A stretch of DNA of 64,000 bases, taken from NCBI RefSeq assembly GCF_000002875.2, contig NC_009401.2, positions 323,843 through 387,842 of the forward strand, in the 5' to 3' direction. The notes under the pieces are model-generated. The model saw nothing but the letters and a program-made list of their open reading frames with translations. It did not search any database and was not told where the DNA came from. Below, one piece after another: positions 19,049-28,791 of this stretch. The DNA is from Leishmania infantum JPCM5. Lineage: Eukaryota > Euglenozoa > Kinetoplastea > Trypanosomatida > Trypanosomatidae. Position numbers and translations under genes: made by a program. Every line of letters starts with the position of its first letter. Positions within the stretch are counted from its first letter, which is position 1.

Positions 19049-22000
19049 TCAGTTGAGAGGCAGCACCATCACCGCTGACGTCTGATCGTCGTTGCGCGGC
19101 TTTTGCGTGCCGGCGAGGTTGCCGCGCACGGACGACTCGGCGGAAACTACGACGGAACTCTCCGTTCCTTGGTCACTTTCGGAGAAGACGACGCGGAACG
19201 GGTAGCTCCCCGTGCGGTCGAAGAGGTTGCGGCGGTGATCGCTGTTGTGGTACGGTGACAGAGCCAGTCGCTCGGCCGGGGTCTGTAACATGGAGTGAAT
19301 GTCCAGAGCCGAGTCGTAGCAGTGAGACAGATGCTGCTGATGCTCTTTCCACATGCGCGCTGACGGTGCCGCACGGTTGCTAGAGGGGAGCTCGAACAGC
19401 ACAATGGCAGAAGGGTTCATCAGGAGGGGTGCCAAGAGCGGTGCTGCGTCGTCACTGGCGGTGGAGTCGCTGCCATGTGGGCTGCTGGGCTGACTGGCCG
19501 CCTCTGCCGCTGAATTGAGGAGGCGAGCCGTCAGAGGGTGGCGCCGGAGGTAGTGGAGTCCCGAGCAGTGCGTGGGGCGTATGGTGGGGGCCACTACCCT
19601 TCGCGGAACGGCATCGCTAGAGGCAGCGGAGACACCGGAGGCGCTCATCGTTGTATCATCCACTGCGTCCTTTCTGTCCATCCCCGACGACGCAGCAGCG
19701 TTGTTGGCGGTCACAGCCGTCGCGGCTGCCACTTCAGGAGAGAAGCTGGATGCGAGATACGGGTGGACCTGCGCCTCCGTCGCTGTGAGCCGCTCCCCAG
19801 CGTCCCAGTAGAGGCAGCCCAACAAGAAGTCCACCCACGCATACCGATGCCAGTCACACTTGCTTGGCAAGAAGAAACACTGATCGGACTCGTGAACTTG
19901 TCCACCGGGGAACATTACCTTCAACAGCGCCAGTTGCTCCGCCGTCTCCCACGTAGTCGTGCAACCGCTGCCGTTTTGGAGAGGCAAGGCTGCTCCCCTC
20001 GGGCTTCGCTGGGAGTTCTCCATGACTGGTGGCGTGCTCGACTCTTGTTGGCCCTTGAGACGTCGCTCGTGTTCTCGCTGATGTCCTGCGGCATCATTCA
20101 GCACCTGGATGAACTCGCGCCAGCACCGCTCTACAATGATGGCCTCCTCGTCTTGGTTCGCGTCCTCGCCATCTACAGCTAGCCGCCGCTCTTGCGGGTG
20201 TGCCTGACGCAAGTGCAGCTGCACTTTCTGTGAGCCGGTGTCCGATGAGGTCACATCGCCCTGCGCGCGCGCGGACGCCCTGACTGTGCTTGCTTTGTGC
20301 TGTTTATACTTCCTCCAGCAGGTCTTCACAGTAGTGAGAAAGGCTGCGTCTGGCATCCCAAGTACCCGCACCGCCGACTGCAGCATCGTCGCGTCGTCGC
20401 AAACATCGGGGAAGAGGGCGTGACCCGTGTGGAGCTCGTAGAGGACGCACCCGACCGACCACATGTCGATGGCAGTGGTGTACGGCAGCCGCAGAGACAT
20501 CTCAGGGCAGCGGTAGGACGGTGACTGAAGAGGGAAGGCGGTGGCGGTGGTGCCAGGGAGGATGTGATGAGCGTGGCCAAGGTCGATGAGGGCAATCCGC
20601 GACGAGGTCGTTGCAGCTGTTGATGCAGCCATTGCGTGAGGCAGCGCGTAAGTCAGCCGAGTGAGGGCCGAGGGTGTGACGGTGCTGCTTGCCTCATCGC
20701 CACCGCCACTGTCGTGGCCTGAGCGGGTTGTGTAGCTAGGACTTACCTCTCGGCTGCTCCCGCTACTGCAGCGCGGCGCCTCGCTAAGGGTCGTGCACGC
20801 CGCCACATACCCCACCGACCCCTCCACTAATCCTGCGCCCGTTGACGTCGAGTGCGGTGAGGGGGTGAGAACACCAGTGCGACTGCCTGTCATACAGAGC
20901 GAGCGTCCTGCAAGCGAAACCGAGGCACCATCGGTGATGCACTGATCGTGGAGATCTCCACCGGAGGGACACCGCTGGGAGCTGCTCGCCACTTCGCCGC
21001 CAGGGTGCTGCACACTGTGGCCACAGCTCATAATCGTGGCGCCTCTATCAGGGCCGTCGACGATTTCAATGTTCCGCGGAGGCGGGTGCGGGGCCCTCAG
21101 ACACGGCAGAGACGAGGAGCACGTCGACGTGCTGCTGCTGGGACTTTCGCGGTCGCCAACGTCCGCGCCGAAGCGCCTCTCCAGGTGTTCAGTCGCATGA
21201 GAGCGGCGGGGCACAGTGCCACTGTGCGTGACGGGAGGCGGAGGCGCAGCTGTGTTCGAGAGCGACGACGACGGGAAACCGAGGCACACCCGATGGAAAG
21301 GATGCATGCTGAGCGAGGTGGGGAGGGCACCGGCATCACCATTGTGCGGGAGCGGGGCTTGGAGCAGCGGCTGCTGCGAAGGCGGGCGCGGCGGGGGTTG
21401 TTGACTCGCAGCACCACCAGACTCGGCAAGATGACCGTTGATGCTGCTGCTGCGGCCGCTCACAGAGCGATCCACAAATACGATGTTCTCCGGCTTGATG
21501 TCGCCGTGGAGGACGTGCGCGCAGTGGTGCATGAAGTGAAGGGCATGTGCGAGCTGCGCGAGAACGCTGCCGACGACCTTGGTCGGTAATGTCCCCGCCG
21601 CTTGGCCGCCAGCCTGCGAGGGTGGCGCACTAGCGAGCAGCAGGGAAGAGGACGCGCTTACGGCGTGGCCAGCCTTCGCTTCTCGCGACTCGCGTCGCAG
21701 TTCCACCACATCGCGCACGCTGAAGCCGAGGAGAGGAAAGACAATGACGTGGTAGCCGCGGTACTCGAAGCGGCTGCGTGGGGTAAGCACCGAGCCGAAG
21801 AGCAGCGTGCGCTGGTCCGCCATGGACAGCCAAGGCAGCGCTGATGGCAACGATGCGGAGGGCCTGCGATGCACCGATGCCCCGGCCCGATAGTCGGCGG
21901 CGGCCCCGCTTGCGTCCTCCCTAAAGTTGCTTCCACTGCAGGGGTGCATCGCTGCGCAGCACTCCTTCAGTCGCTCGCAGATGGCCCACTCTGCCTGTGC

Positions 22001-24565
22001 CGCGTTCTGGTATAGCAACTCGCGCCGAATCAGCTTCAACGCACAGTGCCGCTCAGGGGAGAGAGGCGAGGCTGCGTGGTCGACGGCGCGCACAACGATG
22101 CTGAATGTGCCGATCCCCAGCACCTCCAGCACCTCGTAACGGAAGCATATGTGCATGCCTAGGGTGATCGGGAAGTACGAGGAAGATGGGGCGGTGAAAG
22201 ATACTACTTCCTCCTTGTTTTTAGGAAGGCTGCTGACGCTTGCAGTCTCCTTCGAGGTGTGGTGGGATGAAGGCGGAGGTGTTGCGCGGTCCGTTACCCC
22301 GCACGCCGTGCGCGGTTGCCCGGGAGGCCCGCAGTAATATACCACGTCGTACCCCAGAATCTCTTCCTGCTCCTGCAGCGTGAGCCGATTTCGCATCCAG
22401 TACAGCGCGTCTCTAGGCGTCCACGGCGGCGGTGGTACTAGTGCGGGTACCTTCAAGGACATAGACGACTCCGCATTTGCGTGCGCGGGTGCCGGTGGCG
22501 CAGAGCTGCAGCTGCACCGCCTGCTCGCGTTGCTGCTGCTGCTGCTGCGAGCCGTGGAGATGGAGCCGTTGGCTACGGACCTGCGGTGCCGACTGCAGAG
22601 GCTGACGCGGTGACCTAAAGAGCCACGCTCTTGTACACTGGCGGTGCTGTGCTCCGCCGGTTGGTCCATCAGCGGGGTTAAAAGAAGCTGCTGCTGCTGC
22701 TGCTGCTCGACGACGATCGACGGAGTGTAGCAGCAAGAGTCCACCAGCATTTCTGCACTCTCGCGCCACTCCATCGCTGCCGGGGTCAGCTCCGGCGGCC
22801 TGAGAGAAGAACACGGCGCGTGGTCGTGCATGATACTTGCCATGAGAGTTCTGGCCCGCGGCAACGGGGGGGCGGAGGGAGAAGCAGGGAGTTGCTGCAA
22901 CTGCTGTTGATGTAGTTGTGGAAGAGAGGAGAGGCTTTGCATACTATCGCCACCTAAGCGGTGAACAAAATCCTCACGTGGAATTACCCCCATCACAGCT
23001 GAGAGAGGCATGGAGGAAGCTGACCGGCCGCCTTGATCTGCCGTGTGGCTGCTGCTGCTGCGCCTCACGCCCCGGCGGGCTGTGCTCCCGATGACGGCGT
23101 TGCTGAAACGGCAGCTGGTGTTGTCAGAGGGCCAGAATTTCGACTGCCTCTTAATCTGCAGAAACATCCGCTGATCTGCCGACGCTGTCAAGGCATCGCC
23201 GATGTAGTCCCCATCATGCGGGGGGCTCGTGTTGGCACTGTAGCGGCGACGGCCGCATCGCCGCGACGACGCGGTTGCCTCACTTGAGGCACAAACGACG
23301 TCATGATCGAGAGCTAACAGCTCCTTGAACACCGATGCTTTCTCTACAGAGCTGGAAAAGTGGCGTGCACCACCCACTGCATCAGAAGATGGACTACGGC
23401 CGGTGCTGCGTGACTTGCTCTCTCTCATCGGCGACATTGGCTTTGCAGGGGAGACAGTGTACCTGTGAGGCCGGCCCTCGCTCGAGCTGGTGGGGAAAAA
23501 TGCTGACTCCGATGGAAGGTGCTGATCGAGGTCCCGAAAGGGAGTAGCGGCGGCTGACACGGATGGGAAGCGCGCAATGGAGCGTGTGTACCCGTCACGT
23601 TTGCGGCCAATGGACCGGCTGGCGGTGCGACCTGAAGCGGCACGAGTGGGCTCGTGGGGAGAGATCTTGCCATGCTGCGGCACTGGCGGCGGCGCAAGGG
23701 ATGCGACGGGGGTCGAGTAATGGCCACCAGGGTGCGGCTGCCGGCAAGCGGAGGCGCGGCAGTCCGCCTTGGGTGACCTCACCCAGCCATCCTGGCGCCT
23801 GTGCACATTCCTCATTCGCTTGTCGCTGTCCACACTCGCCAGATCCGCCGTGCTGAAGGTGAGTGGGGGTGGTGAGGTGTGCGGGGCTGGCAGCGCCCGA
23901 TAATCGGGGGACTCCTTCGTCATGCATCCCTGCAGACGACGCGTCATTGGCGTCGAAAACAAAGACGACTGCGATGAGCCGACCCGCTCAAGTGCAGGGG
24001 AGTTCTCGCTGCGCCGCGTTGGCGAGCCGAGGAGCGTCGAGAGCTGCGGACTGGCGTCATTTCCAACATTAAACACGTCCAACATTGAAAACTGCGCGGC
24101 GGCCCGTTCCTCTGCTCCGACATCGCTCGCATTCTTGCCTCGCGGGGGGGAAGGGTGCTCGCGTACAGGGAACTGGTTCCAGAGGCGCCGTGCCAACGAT
24201 GGCAGGGCTGGACTCAGCTGCTGCTGCAACGATGGCGGAGGAGCGCCTCGACATAGCAGTCGCTGCTTCGCCGGGGTGCTCGGGGTGAGCTGCGTAGAAA
24301 GGGCGTTGGGCGACAGTGGGTGCTGCAAATGCGACGCGTCTGCTTCATTTAAGTGCTTTTCACTGCTACCACGGCTGCAGCTGAGCGTTCTCGGCGACGC
24401 CGCACTCCCCTGCAGCGGGGTGATGACGCAGGAGGGTGCCAGCTGCGGGACAAGACTCTCGCGACGCGTCGGAGACGCGGTATCAGCCTCAGTGAGGCCG
24501 TTAGGCGCAGCGCGGCTCTCCGTCGGCGACGTGTGCGCCCGCGGCGAGTCGGTGGAGGACAGCAT
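19049..24565 (-). CDS. atypical DYRK-family protein kinase, 1,838 aa
   Basis: A very long kinase. Residues 1-725 are Ser/Pro/Arg-rich and probably disordered. A DYRK-homology-box-like element, LTLQEQEEILGYDVVYYCG (728-746), precedes the catalytic domain and places it in the DYRK family. The domain has glycine loop LGIGTFSIVV (815-824), lysine K844 (CALK), HGDIKPEN (1020-1027, the HxD form of DYRKs), DLG in place of DFG (1328-1330), YRCPEM (1351-1356) and the CMGC helix DMWSVGCVLYELHTG. About 290 low-complexity residues (1031-1320) split the catalytic loop from DLG, and a smaller insert lies near 875-930. The activation loop reads AFPLQSPSYR where DYRKs have YxYIQSxxYR, so both autophosphorylation tyrosines are missing. 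Catalytic K, D, N and D are present, so it may still be active. Substrates unknown. Confidence 0.88.
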   Translation of the reverse strand: MLSSTDSPRAHTSPTESRAAPNGLTEADTASPTRRESLVPQLAPSCVITPLQGSAASPRTLSCSRGSSEKHLNEADASHLQHPLSPNALSTQLTPSTPAKQRLLCRGAPPPSLQQQLSPALPSLARRLWNQFPVREHPSPPRGKNASDVGAEERAAAQFSMLDVFNVGNDASPQLSTLLGSPTRRSENSPALERVGSSQSSLFSTPMTRRLQGCMTKESPDYRALPAPHTSPPPLTFSTADLASVDSDKRMRNVHRRQDGWVRSPKADCRASACRQPHPGGHYSTPVASLAPPPVPQHGKISPHEPTRAASGRTASRSIGRKRDGYTRSIARFPSVSAAATPFRDLDQHLPSESAFFPTSSSEGRPHRYTVSPAKPMSPMRESKSRSTGRSPSSDAVGGARHFSSSVEKASVFKELLALDHDVVCASSEATASSRRCGRRRYSANTSPPHDGDYIGDALTASADQRMFLQIKRQSKFWPSDNTSCRFSNAVIGSTARRGVRRSSSSHTADQGGRSASSMPLSAVMGVIPREDFVHRLGGDSMQSLSSLPQLHQQQLQQLPASPSAPPLPRARTLMASIMHDHAPCSSLRPPELTPAAMEWRESAEMLVDSCCYTPSIVVEQQQQQQLLLTPLMDQPAEHSTASVQERGSLGHRVSLCSRHRRSVANGSISTARSSSSSNASRRCSCSSAPPAPAHANAESSMSLKVPALVPPPPWTPRDALYWMRNRLTLQEQEEILGYDVVYYCGPPGQPRTACGVTDRATPPPSSHHTSKETASVSSLPKNKEEVVSFTAPSSSYFPITLGMHICFRYEVLEVLGIGTFSIVVRAVDHAASPLSPERHCALKLIRRELLYQNAAQAEWAICERLKECCAAMHPCSGSNFREDASGAAADYRAGASVHRRPSASLPSALPWLSMADQRTLLFGSVLTPRSRFEYRGYHVIVFPLLGFSVRDVVELRRESREAKAGHAVSASSSLLLASAPPSQAGGQAAGTLPTKVVGSVLAQLAHALHFMHHCAHVLHGDIKPENIVFVDRSVSGRSSSINGHLAESGGAASQQPPPRPPSQQPLLQAPLPHNGDAGALPTSLSMHPFHRVCLGFPSSSLSNTAAPPPPVTHSGTVPRRSHATEHLERRFGADVGDRESPSSSTSTCSSSLPCLRAPHPPPRNIEIVDGPDRGATIMSCGHSVQHPGGEVASSSQRCPSGGDLHDQCITDGASVSLAGRSLCMTGSRTGVLTPSPHSTSTGAGLVEGSVGYVAACTTLSEAPRCSSGSSREVSPSYTTRSGHDSGGGDEASSTVTPSALTRLTYALPHAMAASTAATTSSRIALIDLGHAHHILPGTTATAFPLQSPSYRCPEMSLRLPYTTAIDMWSVGCVLYELHTGHALFPDVCDDATMLQSAVRVLGMPDAAFLTTVKTCWRKYKQHKASTVRASARAQGDVTSSDTGSQKVQLHLRQAHPQERRLAVDGEDANQDEEAIIVERCWREFIQVLNDAAGHQREHERRLKGQQESSTPPVMENSQRSPRGAALPLQNGSGCTTTWETAEQLALLKVMFPGGQVHESDQCFFLPSKCDWHRYAWVDFLLGCLYWDAGERLTATEAQVHPYLASSFSPEVAAATAVTANNAAASSGMDRKDAVDDTTMSASGVSAASSDAVPRRVVAPTIRPTHCSGLHYLRRHPLTARLLNSAAEAASQPSSPHGSDSTASDDAAPLLAPLLMNPSAIVLFELPSSNRAAPSARMWKEHQQHLSHCYDSALDIHSMLQTPAERLALSPYHNSDHRRNLFDRTGSYPFRVVFSESDQGTESSVVVSAESSVRGNLAGTQKPRNDDQTSAVMVLPLN

Positions 24566-26528
24566 TCGCTTGAATACGCAAAAAAAAAGGAAACGACACG
24601 CAGACTCACGCCGAACGCAGCAGAGCGCAGCGACAGCCGTGATGGAAGCGGAACAGCAAAGGCGACTCGGTGTACTTTCCCGCCTTCTTTTTCGCTAGCA
24701 CTCGCTGGCAGTGCGTCCCACGGCACAGGGGAGTCGTACAGCGAGAGAGAGAGAAAGAGAGAGGGAGGGGAGGCTGCTCACATGCACACGCACGCACACA
24801 CACAGACGTATGCAATCTTTGCGAAAAAGAACCAAGGCGGGAAAGCGAAGAGAAGACGCGGAAAGGGGGGCGGCGGCGACGAGGATTGGTTGTGTATGTG
24901 CCGAGACTATAGCAACTCTACTCCTCTCTCGCAGTACGCGCGTCTGTGTGTTCGAAAGGCGCAGCTCACTTGAAATACAAGTTGGCCCACTGATATCGCA
25001 CCCAGCGAGGGATGAGAGAAAGGGGAGGGGAGGGCAATGATAGAGACGAGAAAACGCACGGCGGTGAAAAGTGACCGCCTTCTGGTCACGAGGAGGGGAA
25101 AACACGGCAGTGTAAGAAGGTCTGCGAAGAAAGAAATCGAGAATGAATACCAGAGAGAGAGACGAGGAGATTTCAAACAGAGAAATGATGTCGACAAACA
25201 CAGACGGGAACAAAATATAGAAGACGGAGTCGAGAAGCTATAAGGAAACGGTCAACAGTAACCCGGCATACCACACATTCCACAGAAAACATGAAAAGGA
25301 AGGAAGAGGGGGGGGCGGTCTTTTGAATGCTTTAACGCGCTTTACCTTCGTTACACACCCATAATGCAACACGCGCCCGTGCGAGTTACGGAGGTACGTC
25401 TGCGTGTGTCTGTGCGTGTGTGCCTGGAGATAGAGAAGGTAAAGGGGAAAGAGAGGAAAGGGAAGGGGGAGGGTCGCCTCACATGTATGAGTTTATAATC
25501 TAAAGGAGGCGTGTGTGTGTGTGTGTGTGTTATGATGTGTATGTCTACTTCGTTCCCAAGGCATAGACCGAAGGGAAGAAGAGCGAGAAGCGGAGGGGGC
25601 GACGGAGAGTTCTTGAGTGGGCGGGGGATCGTGTGTATCGGTCCGGCTAGAGGATCAACACATCGAAAGCGGGCAGAGGCGTGGAGCGAGAAAGCGAGCG
25701 CGCGAGGGGGAGGCGCCAGCGCTGACCACTGTGCCTTGGCGTCCTTTGGGTATCGCTTGCTCGCTCTTTCTGAACTCGATCTCTTGCGCTAATCTTACAA
25801 GAAGGACTGCCAACCCACTCTACTCGGTCAGAGGCACGGACACACTTTTCTACAAAACACTTCCACACGCACCCCACCAGAAGCTGTATATACACACCCA
25901 GTGGTAGAGCTTGCTACTGTATCTTGTACGCGACGTGCAAGCCTGATGACACGACCAACCAACGGACAAGTCCAGAAAGCCGTGCAGGACCCCCACAAAA
26001 AAAAAATGTGCGCGAGACGGCGATCGTTGCCGAGAGAATGAGAGGGAGAGAGACAAGAGAGAAGGAGAGAATAAAGACGTCACGACAGTTCACGACGTTG
26101 CCGTCTATGGCGCGCAACGTGCCGCTCTTCCTAAACCATCACCGCCGTCTGCCTTTTCACATTGAATGCGGCAAGAGGTGTGGGTGAGTAGGGGGGGGAG
26201 CTCGACGTTATTGGGACTCGTCGGGCACTGCTGCACCTTCGTACTTGGCAGCTGCTGTGGACCGAACTACAACTGCCTCGCCGCCCTCTACGTATCAAAG
26301 AGCAAAGAAGCGCACACGCCTCCCGGTCGAAGTGCCATCCTCCTTTGCAGTTCCACTCTCTCTCCCTGTGTGATGCACCAGAGCAAAAGAAATGGGAGCT
26401 CGCAGCCTAGTCGAGATAACAGACGACAACGACAGCGGTGGGCAGACCGTGAGGGGGAAAGCGCTGCGGAAAGAATGATGGGAGAGCGAGCGCGAACGAG
26501 GGAGCGGATGGGTCTTTCTAATCAACAC

Positions 26529-26572
<44 letters not shown>

Positions 26573-26723
26573 CTTCGAGCTCGCCCTCCCATCATTCTCC
26601 TCATCCCTAAAAACACAATCGACACTTCCGCCAGACACAGAGGCGCGTACGTTGGTTCGGCTCTCGCTTCACCACCTTATCGAAACAACGAAACAAGGAC
26701 AACCACCGCTCCGCGTTGCAGCA
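24566..26723. other. long intergenic region (2.2 kb), no gene seen
   Basis: It contains GA-rich plus-strand stretches, TG/CA runs and short AT-rich patches. It should carry the 5' UTR of the kinase and a long 3' UTR of the Oxa1-like gene. None of the open frames has coding character. Confidence 0.5.
26532..26570. repeat. (CA)19 microsatellite
   Basis: An uninterrupted CA run on plus, TG on the transcribed strand, within the presumed 3' UTR of the Oxa1-like gene. Confidence 0.9.
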
Positions 26724-28058
26724 TCAATGACGCTGCTTCCACGCGGCCTCACGTGCGGCTTTTCGGGCTTGCCGACCTCGCAGCTCCTCCAACTGCGCGT
26801 GCTCCATCTGCACCGCCACCATCTCGCGAGAGGAGGTGCTGCTGTACTCATCCGCCTCCTGGGGCGCTTCTCCACTGCTGTCGTGCATCGTGCGACGGCG
26901 TATGGGGGCTTGCGTCTTGCTAGACACATCCTCGTTCGCTACAGTGTGGGCGAGACGCCGCTCACGCGCCACTGCACGCTTGCGCTTCAGCTTGTCGGCT
27001 TCGTACTCGAGCTCGTCCACATCACTGAAGAGCCCGATCTGCTTCAGAAATCGATGCAGACGGACATCGCACTCGTAGTCCAGAATACGCTTCTGCGTTT
27101 GCCAGACGCTGCGTGTTTCCTCCACGTCCACGCCCGTGAAGGCGAGACGGTACTCGTGCCCCGCGGCAGTGCTCTCTCCGCCGTAGGTGCCGTGCTGTGG
27201 CGGGTACGAGGGCAGCCGGAACATGGCTTGACCGGGTGCGGTGCCGTTGACGAGGATCGTTTTCAGCGCCGTAGTGGCGCTCATGCCGAACCACACAGGC
27301 GCCAGGTACGGAGGAAAGAAGTGAAGGGCTGGAAGCGCCAACGCATACGTGAGTGGGCCTGCCAAGAGCGAGCTCGCCGCGACGAGTCCCAGGCCAAGGC
27401 ACACCGCCTGCTTCGTTTTCTTGATCCACCCATCAAGCCGATCGTTGAAGCCGACTCGCTGGCTGAGGTGCCGAAGCACGTTGAAGCACGTTAAGCCTGC
27501 TGCTAGGGCAAGGGTCGGGTCGACGGTGAAGAGGGTGGCAGCGGAGGTCGTGGCTGTGCTTGCCAAGCTGAGCTGTCCGCCCGCCATGCACGACACGGCG
27601 AGCGGGCTGACGATTGCCATGCCGGCATCTTGCACAAAAAACGTGCCTATCTGCTGCGCCGGCACACCGAGGCAGTACAGAGACAGCGCCGAGCCGACCG
27701 CGTACGGCGCCGTCATCTTCACGTTGTTGGTGCGAAAGCTGCGAAAGATGCGGTCACGGTCGTTCTTCAGCTTCTGCGCCGCCACGCGCTTTTCCCACGC
27801 GATCGCACGCGGGTGGTCGACGATGTCGAGGTACTCCTTGTGCGCATCGTGCAGCTCTGGAAGAGCACAGGCTACGCGGTGCAGGCATTGGTCACCGTAG
27901 ATGGTAAAGGGCATCGCAAGGCAACGGAAGACGCATCCAGAGAGGATTAGGGCCCCGGCAGGGGTCTGCATGGAGGCGAGGTGCGCCGCATGGAGAGCGC
28001 CATTCGCAATCAAGGTGGAGAGGAGGCCGGCGCGATGCACGGGTGTCGTCGACAGCAT
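26724..28058 (-). CDS. Oxa1/YidC/Alb3-like mitochondrial membrane protein (putative insertase)
   Basis: 444 aa from the chosen ATG at 28058. An in-frame ATG at 28235 adds 59 Arg/Ser-rich residues that look like untranslated sequence. The N-terminus has basic and hydroxylated residues compatible with mitochondrial import. A first hydrophobic segment (GALILSGCVFRCLAMPFTIY) is followed by a charged helical hairpin with PELHDAHKEYLDIV and AWEKRVAAQKLKNDRDRIFR, then four further hydrophobic stretches (near APYAVGSALSLYCLG, DAGMAIVSPLAVSC, PTLALAAGLTCF, and SLLAGPLTYALALPAL). This membrane-coil-membrane layout is that of the Oxa1 superfamily, which inserts respiratory-chain subunits into the inner membrane. 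Sequence identity is weak, so COX18-like or another mitochondrial membrane protein cannot be excluded. The C-terminal 130 residues are charged, as in Oxa1 proteins that bind mitoribosomes. Confidence 0.55.
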   Translation of the reverse strand: MLSTTPVHRAGLLSTLIANGALHAAHLASMQTPAGALILSGCVFRCLAMPFTIYGDQCLHRVACALPELHDAHKEYLDIVDHPRAIAWEKRVAAQKLKNDRDRIFRSFRTNNVKMTAPYAVGSALSLYCLGVPAQQIGTFFVQDAGMAIVSPLAVSCMAGGQLSLASTATTSAATLFTVDPTLALAAGLTCFNVLRHLSQRVGFNDRLDGWIKKTKQAVCLGLGLVAASSLLAGPLTYALALPALHFFPPYLAPVWFGMSATTALKTILVNGTAPGQAMFRLPSYPPQHGTYGGESTAAGHEYRLAFTGVDVEETRSVWQTQKRILDYECDVRLHRFLKQIGLFSDVDELEYEADKLKRKRAVARERRLAHTVANEDVSSKTQAPIRRRTMHDSSGEAPQEADEYSSTSSREMVAVQMEHAQLEELRGRQARKAAREAAWKQRH

Positions 28059-28791
28059 GCCTGCGTGACAGGCTCTCCTTGCGAGGAGAGAGAAATGGGT
28101 TCTGCTTTGCGCGTGCGCAAATCTCGTGTGTCTCCGACCACCAGCGATGCTGCTGGGACTGATGTGCGCCCGATTTCGTATCGTCCAGGACGGCCGCAAG
28201 AGGAGGGCCGTTCTCTCACCATCACCTCCTCTCACCCCCTCCCTCCGTCAAGAGAACAAGCGGCTTGCGCGCTCTCTGCACACCTTGCACACACAGGTCT
28301 GACCCGACGTCGCACTGCCAGGACGCGGAGCGGCTCGCGCGCTGCCCACAGGAGAAGGAATGGAGATGAAGAGGCAAAGAGAGATGGGCAATAAGGGGGG
28401 GGGGCGGGTGAACGATAAGAGGGGGAGGGTAAGGGAAGGGAGGGGGGCCGTGAAAGGGACTGAGATGACATGGCTGGCGGCACTGCACAAAGGGGTTCAG
28501 GCACCTCGACCAGCCTTCTTTTCTCCCTCCAACGAGCAACATGGTACAGCGGGCGGGGGGCATTCGGCGGCGTCATGAAGGCCGAGAGGAGGGGTGTGGG
28601 GAGGGTGAGCCGTCAAGCTGGAGATCTTGTTGAGACGGAGATGCAGTGGACTCCTCTATTCCAGAAGCCAAGAGAAAAACTGGTAAGAAGCACCACCACC
28701 ACCACCCAGCGAGCACGAACACGCTCACACATAGAGGGGGTGGGGTTGACGAGGGATCCGGGCGTTGGGGTGCCGCGCACCTACTTCACCT
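28059..28791. other. intergenic region, no gene seen
   Basis: CT-rich on the sense strand (G/A-rich on plus at 28,380-28,450). This is the likely splice-acceptor zone for the Oxa1-like gene and the 3' UTR of the B-box-like gene. Confidence 0.5.
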
